A stretch of DNA of 7,679 nucleotides from Lentisphaeria bacterium (GTDB lineage: Bacteria > Verrucomicrobiota > Lentisphaeria > Victivallales > GWF2-50-93), in the NCBI GenBank assembly GCA_020056205.1, contig JAGVIF010000573.1, positions 1-7,679 of the forward strand, in the 5' to 3' direction. The notes below the pieces were generated by a model that made no database searches, was not told the origin of the DNA, and saw nothing but the letters and a program-made list of their open reading frames with translations. This document shows, piece after piece, positions 1 to 6,400 of the stretch. The position numbers and the translations under genes are program-made. Each line of letters opens with the position of its first letter. Position 1 is the stretch's first letter.

Positions 1-1
1 C

Positions 2-820
2 CAGATGCTCAACGCCGCGCTGATATCGCTGTGCGACTTTCATCTCGGAAGGATTCTTGATGAGATGGACAAGCTGGATTTATGGAAGGACACCATGCTG
101 ATCGTGAATACCGACCATGGCTTCCTCCTTGGGGAACATGACTGGTGGGGCAAGTGCGCCATGCCGTTCTTCAACGAGATCGCAAACAGCCCCCTATTCA
201 TCTGGAATCCGAGATGCGGAGCAAAAGGACAGAGGAGGAAAAGCCTTGTCCAGACAATCGATCTTCCTGCAACCATCCTTGAATACTTTGGGATCCCTCT
301 GCCGAAGGACATGCAGGGCAAGCCCCTTTCGGAAACTGTAAAGAGCGACAAGCCTGTCCGCGAGGTCGGCCTCTTCGGGCTTTTCGGAGCACAGGTGAAC
401 TGCACAGACGGGAAATATGTCTATATGCGCGGTCCGGCGAAACCAGACAACACCCCGCTGTACGAATACACTCTGATGCCGACGCATATGAGGGGACCCT
501 TCGAAGTGGAGGAACTGCACCAGATTGAAAAGCTGCAGGAACCTTTCAGTTTCACAAAGGGCTGTAGAACCATGAAGATAGCAGGACGCCAATCTAGCTG
601 GGATACGGAACACAACAGGACAATGCTGTACGACGTAGTGTCTGATCCGAAGCAGATGAAGCCCATTGAAGATAAGGCAATAGAGGAGAAAATGTGCAGG
701 CACATGGTCAGGCTTATGAAGGAGAACGATGCTCCTTCCGAGCAGTTCACAAGACTTGGATTGGGGGAATATCTCTATAGCCAATTGCAAAACTCAAAAC
801 CGGTAAAAGAGGGAAAATAA
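2..820 (+). CDS. Type I (formylglycine-dependent) sulfatase, C-terminal part, 5' end outside window
   Basis: This is the C-terminal part of a sulfatase, which hydrolyses sulfate esters. The frame is already open at the window edge (codon CAG at 2-4), so the Met at 5 is internal. Counting from that Met, residues 35-50 read NTDHGFLLGEHDWWGK: Asp37-His38 match the conserved metal-ligand pair and Lys50 the conserved active-site lysine of alkaline-phosphatase-superfamily sulfatases. 'NSPLFIWNP' and 'QTIDLPATILEYFGIPLP' follow, as is usual for the family. The segment PLYEYTLMPTHM and then FTKGC resembles a bacterial sulfatase subgroup seen in PVC bacteria and Paenibacillus (recalled, not searched). 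The C/S-x-P-x-R cysteine or serine that becomes formylglycine lies upstream, so activity, substrate and signal peptide cannot be judged. The stop is TAA. It is separated from the next gene by 421 bases of repeats, so it may be a separate transcript. The sulfatase call is firm; the substrate is unknown. Confidence 0.93.
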   Translation, partial: QMLNAALISLCDFHLGRILDEMDKLDLWKDTMLIVNTDHGFLLGEHDWWGKCAMPFFNEIANSPLFIWNPRCGAKGQRRKSLVQTIDLPATILEYFGIPLPKDMQGKPLSETVKSDKPVREVGLFGLFGAQVNCTDGKYVYMRGPAKPDNTPLYEYTLMPTHMRGPFEVEELHQIEKLQEPFSFTKGCRTMKIAGRQSSWDTEHNRTMLYDVVSDPKQMKPIEDKAIEEKMCRHMVRLMKENDAPSEQFTRLGLGEYLYSQLQNSKPVKEGK

Positions 821-896
821 ACCACCGATGAACACAGATAAACACAGATGAATAAAATGACGGAAAACAAGAAAAATATCGGTGTCAATCGGTGGT
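821..896. repeat. Inverted intergenic repeat (ACCACCGATGAACACAG type)
   Basis: It starts at the base after the sulfatase stop codon. The left arm 821-835 (ACCACCGATGAACAC) pairs with the right arm 882-896 (GTGTCAATCGGTGGT) at 13 of 15 positions around a 46-base spacer. Inside the left side, AACACAGATR occurs twice in tandem (831-840 and 841-850). Sequences of this wording (accac.gatgaacacagat) are familiar as dispersed intergenic repeats in many environmental bacterial genomes; that is from memory, not from a search. There is no T-run after the right arm, so it is not a canonical intrinsic terminator. It could still fold in the 3' UTR of the sulfatase mRNA and protect it. Confidence 0.7.
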
Positions 897-948
897 CAGT
901 TGCCGATGAAGGAGATTATGAAATTCAAACGAGCCGCAAAACCGGAGG

Positions 949-1035
949 GTACAAGTTCAGTAAACCCCGTCCTTTTACTGAGCTTGTACTTAAGGTAAAT
1001 ATTCACCGAAAGGACGGGGTTCGGTGAATATTTAC
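949..1035. repeat. Double hairpin with mutually complementary loops
   Basis: There are two adjacent stem-loops. Hairpin 1: 949-964 pairs with 974-989, 16 base pairs with a single G:T pair (956/982), and its 9-base loop 965-973 is CCCCGTCCT. Hairpin 2: 995-1009 pairs perfectly with 1021-1035 over 15 bp, and its 11-base loop 1010-1020 contains AGGACGGGG. The two loops are exact reverse complements over 9 bases. Including stem-edge bases, 963-975 and 1009-1021 form a perfect 13-bp inverted repeat. The structure could be a kissing-hairpin RNA, a DNA cruciform, or a mobile palindromic repeat unit; the sequence alone does not decide. No T-tract follows. Both strands have short open frames across it (31 codons on +, 60 on -), probably fortuitous. 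Confidence 0.75.
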
Positions 1036-1095
1036 GCGGGTATGTCGAGGAGATAAGTTCTGCAACTGGCTCAGACATTAGTGAATTGAAATTTT

Positions 1096-1175
1096 GATGC
1101 GCAGCATCTTTAGGAGTGCGCTGTGTAAGCAGCGCTTTTGGATTATCTTAAAGTGGCGCTCACACGCCGCACTCC
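1096..1175. repeat. Palindromic intergenic repeat: small triloop hairpin plus long imperfect hairpin
   Basis: GATGC-GCA-GCATC (1096-1108) is a perfect 5-bp stem with a 3-base loop. It is followed by a longer imperfect inverted repeat. GGAGTGCG (1113-1120) pairs with CGCACTCC (1168-1175), and pairing continues inward through GTGT/ACAC (1123-1126 with 1162-1165) and AGC/GCT (1128-1130 with 1158-1160), interrupted by a few mismatches and one wobble. The look is of a dispersed GGAGTGCGGCGTG-type palindrome as found in PVC genomes (from memory). It lies 66-146 bases upstream of the SGNH gene and so could sit in its 5' leader. Confidence 0.6.
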
Positions 1176-1179
1176 GAAA

Positions 1180-1220
1180 GACGGCTCTGCCGTCATGCGC
1201 AACAAGACGGCGTTGCCGTC
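1180..1220. repeat. Two tandem hairpins with identical GACGGC/GCCGTC stems
   Basis: GACGGC-TCT-GCCGTC (1180-1194) and GACGGC-GTT-GCCGTC (1206-1220) are perfect 6-bp stems with 3-base loops, separated by 11 bases. Only the loop triplets differ. The second hairpin ends 10 bases before the GGAAG Shine-Dalgarno sequence of the SGNH gene (1231-1235). In an mRNA, both would sit directly upstream of that ribosome-binding site without covering it. There is no T-run, so they are not intrinsic terminators. The most likely reading is a repeat element related to the one just upstream, with a possible effect on mRNA stability or translation. Confidence 0.65.
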
Positions 1221-1241
1221 AAGTAAAATTGGAAGATAAAT

Positions 1242-3422
1242 ATGAAAAACAAGATTACTATTGCCTTATGTATCGCACTCTATAGCGTATCATTGCTTGC
1301 CGCACCTGCTCCAACCCTGTCAAATAAATATGTCTTTACTGACGAAACGGCCGAGGTCATATTGAATTCCTCATCCGCGGAAGTCGCCTACGAGATGAAG
1401 ACCATCACCCGTGACGGATGGGTCCCTTCTGAAAATGGTAAGGTGGCCGTCAAGAATGGAAAGATTCAAATCAAACCGTTGGAGGAAGGGATACATATTC
1501 TGACATTGAAGACCGAGCCTGCCGTCGAACTGCGTTTCCTGGCGATAATGCCTCCTCCAAGCCCGATGGATCCGGACGCATTGCGGCGTGCTCTGCCACG
1601 GTCAGCTGAAAAAATCCTCAAGGGCGAACCCTGCAAGATTCTGGCGATGGGGGATTCCGTTACAAATACCGGCGACTTTGAAAACATGCTTGCAATGATG
1701 CTTTCAAGGGCAAGCGGAAACAGGAATATTTCCGTAGTTGACAAGTCCTATCCCGGACGCTCCATTGACGCGTCAGTGCGAAATTTTCAGGATGATGCGA
1801 TTTTCGCAAAACCGGATCTCGCATTGATAATGTACGGTCTCAACGATCAGGGAAGCGGCGCTTCTCCGGACGGCTATCTGGAACAATATGAATGGCTCGC
1901 AAAGCATCTGGCTCAAGACTGCGGTTCCGACGCTGTCTTCCTCCAGCCAACGCCGCACATCGACATTCCCGTGCGGACGGAGGACGCGCCGCCGGGTTCG
2001 AATCCCCCGGAATATGCGTTCCGCACTATTGGGTTTGCGGAATCAGTATCACAGCTGGCTAAAAAAATGAAAATTCCTTGTGCGGAAACTTTCAATGCGA
2101 TATGGGGTGACGGCGGAAAGACCGTCGGGGAATCTGCGGAAAAGATCTGGCCCCTGTATCCCACTTCATATTCCGCCCAGTTCTCCTCGCTTATCGAAAG
2201 CGATGGAAAAGGCGACACTATCCATCCGAACGCACTTGGGCATCTTATGATCGCGAAAGCCGTTTATAATTCGCTCGCATGTCCACAGATTCCTGCGCTT
2301 CTCGAAAAAAAAGCGGTCAGCATCTGGACGGATTCCGGGGTGAAAAGCACGATTTCAATGGCAAACCGTTCTGATAAAGTCATGGTCGGCAAATTGGCGG
2401 TCTTTCCTCGTATGGAATGCGGCCCCTTAAATCTCACGAGTCCAGGAGAATACAAGATCAATCCAGGGGAAACCTCAGAATTCAAGGTTGAATGGCCCGA
2501 TGCCATCAAGCCTGAAGATCTGTTTAAATATCCCGCAATTGCGTGCCTTGCTCCGGGAAATCCGATAATAGCCGTGGTAATCTATTCCGAAGGCAAAACA
2601 AATATATCCGGTGTTCCTGCCCCATTCGGCATTCCTTCTTTCATCCGTGAGAGACTGGTTGTTGAAAAACCAAAAGTCCAGGTGCGTCTTGACAATGGTG
2701 AAAGAATGGAAATCGAGCTTCCTCCAGACAAAGACAACGGCAGGATTCCACTGATCTTGAAGGTCCGGAATGGCTGGGCGGTTGCCGAACTCGCATTCTG
2801 CAGATATGCCCCGGCTCTGAAAGGAGAGGTGGTTGTCGATGGGGATGACAAGGAATGGAGCGAAAATAAATACTCCGTGGTCGGAGAAGCATTTCAGGCG
2901 CGTTGGGTGCGGGGAATTGAAGACAAGCGTACAAGTCCGTCCGAATGCAATCTGAAATGGACTTGCAAGGCGGGAGGGCAAGGCCTCTTCTTCTGCATCA
3001 GGGCGGAAGGCTCGGTCGAAAAAGACAATTTTACGTTCTTTTTTGATATTCGGAAACCGGAACTTCTCGGGACGCCCGGCCCTTACTATTGGGTCTCCGG
3101 ATCTCTCTCGAACGACGGAATTATAAAAGTCTCAAAAGGCGAAACTTCGAAAAAGGCGGCTGGCCTTGCGGGTAAATGGAAAAAGACGGATAACGGCGCA
3201 TTCATGGAAATTTTCATTCCTTACGAATTGATGGAAATTGATTCTTACCCGGAGAGCGGGGATATCGGATTTTCCCTCTGGTGGACTCATAACGGAAACG
3301 CTGGAATCACAAATCTCATGTGGTCGGAAGATGGACATCCCTGGAATACCAGATGGTATGGCATTATACGTATCGAGAAAGAATTCGGACAAAATCTTCC
3401 ATATATGATCAGGATCAAATAA
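1242..3422 (+). CDS. Exported SGNH-hydrolase esterase with C-terminal CBM9-like domain
   Basis: This is a secreted serine esterase/lipase of the SGNH/GDSL superfamily, probably removing acyl groups from a polysaccharide. The start has GGAAG at 1231-1235, 6 bases before ATG. Residues 1-21 are a Sec signal peptide (KNK, hydrophobic core, cleavage near LLA-A). Residues ~25-105 look like a beta-sandwich domain. The SGNH domain spans ~130-345: block I is AMGDSV with Ser139 as nucleophile, block II Gly172 (SYPGRS), block III MYGLND with Asn201, and block V GDTIHPN with Asp325 and His328, so the catalytic set is complete. Residues ~360-520 are a beta-rich region I cannot assign. Residues ~527-715 (VVVDGDDKEW onward) resemble the CBM9-like/DOMON sugar-binding fold. 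Total 726 residues, much longer than a minimal SGNH enzyme (~200-250) because of the accessory domains. The next gene follows after 33 bases, so co-transcription is likely. Substrate is inferred from context only. Confidence 0.88.
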   Translation: MKNKITIALCIALYSVSLLAAPAPTLSNKYVFTDETAEVILNSSSAEVAYEMKTITRDGWVPSENGKVAVKNGKIQIKPLEEGIHILTLKTEPAVELRFLAIMPPPSPMDPDALRRALPRSAEKILKGEPCKILAMGDSVTNTGDFENMLAMMLSRASGNRNISVVDKSYPGRSIDASVRNFQDDAIFAKPDLALIMYGLNDQGSGASPDGYLEQYEWLAKHLAQDCGSDAVFLQPTPHIDIPVRTEDAPPGSNPPEYAFRTIGFAESVSQLAKKMKIPCAETFNAIWGDGGKTVGESAEKIWPLYPTSYSAQFSSLIESDGKGDTIHPNALGHLMIAKAVYNSLACPQIPALLEKKAVSIWTDSGVKSTISMANRSDKVMVGKLAVFPRMECGPLNLTSPGEYKINPGETSEFKVEWPDAIKPEDLFKYPAIACLAPGNPIIAVVIYSEGKTNISGVPAPFGIPSFIRERLVVEKPKVQVRLDNGERMEIELPPDKDNGRIPLILKVRNGWAVAELAFCRYAPALKGEVVVDGDDKEWSENKYSVVGEAFQARWVRGIEDKRTSPSECNLKWTCKAGGQGLFFCIRAEGSVEKDNFTFFFDIRKPELLGTPGPYYWVSGSLSNDGIIKVSKGETSKKAAGLAGKWKKTDNGAFMEIFIPYELMEIDSYPESGDIGFSLWWTHNGNAGITNLMWSEDGHPWNTRWYGIIRIEKEFGQNLPYMIRIK

Positions 3423-3455
3423 ATTACAAATAAATCTAAAATAGGAGAATATTAA

Positions 3456-6400
3456 ATGTCTACTCGACAAAAAGCGAGTTTAACAACTCCCTTGAAAAAC
3501 GTCCTGCCAATCGTAGCTGTCATCGCGACAGGGGCGATGCTTCCACCAAGTTTCGCCGCTGAGAACATGGTGGGAAGGCAAAGCCAAAACGAAGGCATTC
3601 TTGTCCTGCCAGCCCCGGGAACGGTCAAGATTGACGGCGACCTGTCAGACTGGGATTTATCGGGAAGAATCCAAGTTTTTGCGGAATACACGTTGCGCGA
3701 CCGCTTCTCAGGAGAAGCCGCGGCGATGTGGGACAAAGACGCCCTCTACGTGGCCGCAAAATGGCGCGATCCAAATCCCATGAACAGCAGGATAGACCCC
3801 AAACTCAACCCGGGTGATGGATGGAAAGCCGACGCGCTACAGCTCCGTGTTCAAACCAGCGACCAAGCATCATGGATAACGACATGGTTCTTCGCCGACA
3901 GGGGCGAACCGGTATTGGACCTGGCAAAGTGGAAGAACATGTCAAATAGCAGGGACGGCGTAGATGGGAAACTGTTCGTCGGGGAAAATGGAAAGACAGA
4001 TATTGGAGAGGGAATTGAACTCGCCTATAAAAAAGACGCAGATGGAAAAGGCTTTGTCCAGGAATTGCGCATCCCTTGGAGCCATATCCATCGCAATCCT
4101 CCTGAAATAAAATCCGGCTATGCAATCAAGCTCGGAATGGAATTCATCTGGGCTGATCCCACCGGCAGGGGCTGGCCAGTCCACCGTTATGCCGACAATA
4201 TGCAACCTGGAAAAACTTCACGCGAATTCTACTGGACCGCTATCGACAACTGGGGAAATGCCGAACTCATTGAAAAGGGCAACGTCGCACCACGCAAATA
4301 CACTCCTGAAATCGAGAAGATCGTCGGAACCGTGCCTGTTAGTGTCGAGATTCCAGCCGATGCAAAAATTTTTACAATTGTGATCGAAGACGGCTCTTCG
4401 GCAAGCTCAGGACAAGCAAACGGCGGGCGTGTTAGGAATTTGGCCGGAGACTGTGATCCGGAAATTTATGGCACAGGAAGCAAGGACGGAAAAAGAACTG
4501 TTGAAGTCCTATGGGACTGCCTTGACGACGCAGGCAAAGCTGTCCAGCCTGGCAACTACAAGGTCCGTGGTCTCGTCAGAGGTGCAATCTCAGCCGAATA
4601 CGACATGTGCTACTACAATCCCGGCAATCCGGCCTGGAAGACAAAAGACGGAAAAGGTGCCTGGGGCGCGGACCATCATCCGCCAAGAGCAGTTCTGTCT
4701 AGCGGCGACATTGTCGTCGTCACATGGATATTCGCAGAAGGCGGATATGGCATAATCGGGCTTGGTCCCGATGGGGAAAAAATATGGAGTCAGTACCGCG
4801 GCGCGGAATGTTCGGCGGCTGATTCTGAATATGTCTACGCATATCAGTCCGTGCACTGGCATTCTGCGGGGATGCGCTCGGATTTCCTATGCCGTTATTC
4901 CCTGAAGGACGGCTCCGAAAAACCATTCGTCCTCGACGGCAAGGAACGCCCGTTCGATCTCTCGCTGAAAGATGTCCTCGGCAAGATATACGATGATGTT
5001 TCATCGAAGAAAAAGGCACTTGACGCCGCTGAAGGGGAGCAGGAATCAGGAGCCATAACTGGCATGGCTGCGAAAAATGGAACGCTCGTGCTGGCATTGT
5101 CATGCGACAAGATCGCAGTCCTGGAAGCCGCGACAGCCAAGCTTGTGAAAACAATTGATGTGAAAAAACCCTCCGCTCTTGCCTTCGATCAGCAGGGACA
5201 GCTCTTCGCTCTTCTCGACGGTATCGTCAATAGGATCGATCTGGCCAAGGGAACAGTCACCGCCATCGCGACACTAGACGTGGAAAAAGCAACTTGCATT
5301 ACTTTTGACAACACTGGAAATCTCCTTGTTGCAGACACTGGCAAGGACAGCCAAGTCAAAGCATTTGACCCTTCGACAGGCTCAGGGCAGGCAAGCAAAC
5401 TCGTTTATACATGCGGCAAAAAAGGCGGACGGCCAATCAGAGGAATTTTCGATGAACAGGCGATGTCGCAGATCGGCGGAGTCGCAGTAGACGCCAAAGG
5501 AAACGTATGGGTTACGGAAAGCTGGGATTATCCAAGGCGTGTGTCGGTATGGGGAAAAGATGGCAAACTGGTCAGGGACTACATCGGCAATACGGGCTAC
5601 AGCGGTGCCGGGACTTATTTGCATGATCAGGATACTTCCCTCGCTTATTACGGTCCAGTGGAAATGCGAATTGATCGCAAGACACGTTCATACAAGGTCA
5701 CAAAAATCCTCTGGGTTCCCGATGAGTCCAAGGGAGAAAGATTTATCATACCGGGCGGCCAGTCAAATGCATCTCCCCTGCGATTCCGCAAAGAGGTCTC
5801 AGGTGTTCAGAAAGAATACATGTACCACCGCGCTGAAGGCGGGCCGCATGTTATTTTCATGGAGTTTCCTGATGGCTGGCGTCCAGTAGCGGCAGTCTGT
5901 GTCATTGGACACCTGTTGAATCTGATGGATTATCACCACATACCCAAGACAATGCCGTCCGGTGAATGGGAAGGTCTAGATCCCGCCGACGGTTGTTTCT
6001 GGAACGATGCCAACAGCGACGGAATTCCTCAGCGCTCCGAATGCGTCATTGTCCCTGCTGCTAAAAAAAGCCAGCTCGGTAAAAGCTGTACTCCTGATCT
6101 TGCCCTGCGCCTCAATAACGGCTGGGGCGGCAGGATCGGCCCTGATTTCAGCATCTACGCCGGCTCTATGGAAAAAGGCGTTGTCCGCTACAAACCTTTG
6201 CGAATTTCGCAAGATGGAGTACCTTTCTACGGTCCGAAAGGAATCGAAGAACTTGATGTCAAGGCGATTGGCGACATGATTCCGTCAAGCGATGGGAAAA
6301 GTCTTGTCTGCATAGGAGCAAATCACGGCGGTCCGGCGCTGCCTTTCCTTTCCGTCACGCTCGCCGACAAGAAGATCGAATGGACATATCCCAATCTTTA

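Noticed and set aside
194..790. Long minus-strand frame (198 codons) opposite the sulfatase
   Set aside because: The + strand frame has clear sulfatase motifs throughout this interval. The antisense translation shows no domain and is a shadow frame.
906..998. Small + strand frame of 30 codons (MKEIMKFKRAAKPEG...) with an AAGGAG just before an internal ATG
   Set aside because: It runs into hairpin 1 and ends at the edge of hairpin 2. The Shine-Dalgarno to internal ATG spacing is only 3 bases. The composition is explained by the repeat rather than by coding selection.
949..1035. Intrinsic terminator for the sulfatase gene
   Set aside because: The hairpins are long but lie 128 bases past the stop, and neither is followed by a T-run. 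They may still affect termination, but the canonical signal is absent.
896..1078. Minus-strand frame of 60 codons across the double hairpin
   Set aside because: It lies entirely on palindromic repeat sequence with no recognisable domain. Similar short frames would be expected wherever the repeat is copied.
949..1220. CRISPR array or integron attC site
   Set aside because: There are no regularly spaced direct repeats with unique spacers. The hairpins differ from each other and there are no attC-type core sites.
1094..1285. Plus-strand frame of 63 codons overlapping the SGNH gene start
   Set aside because: It is made of the hairpin repeats (1096-1220) and overlaps the signal peptide of a well-supported gene in another frame. 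It has no credible ribosome-binding site.
2475..2981. Minus-strand frame (168 codons) opposite the SGNH gene
   Set aside because: It is antisense to a continuous exported protein, with no recognisable motif and no start signals worth trusting.
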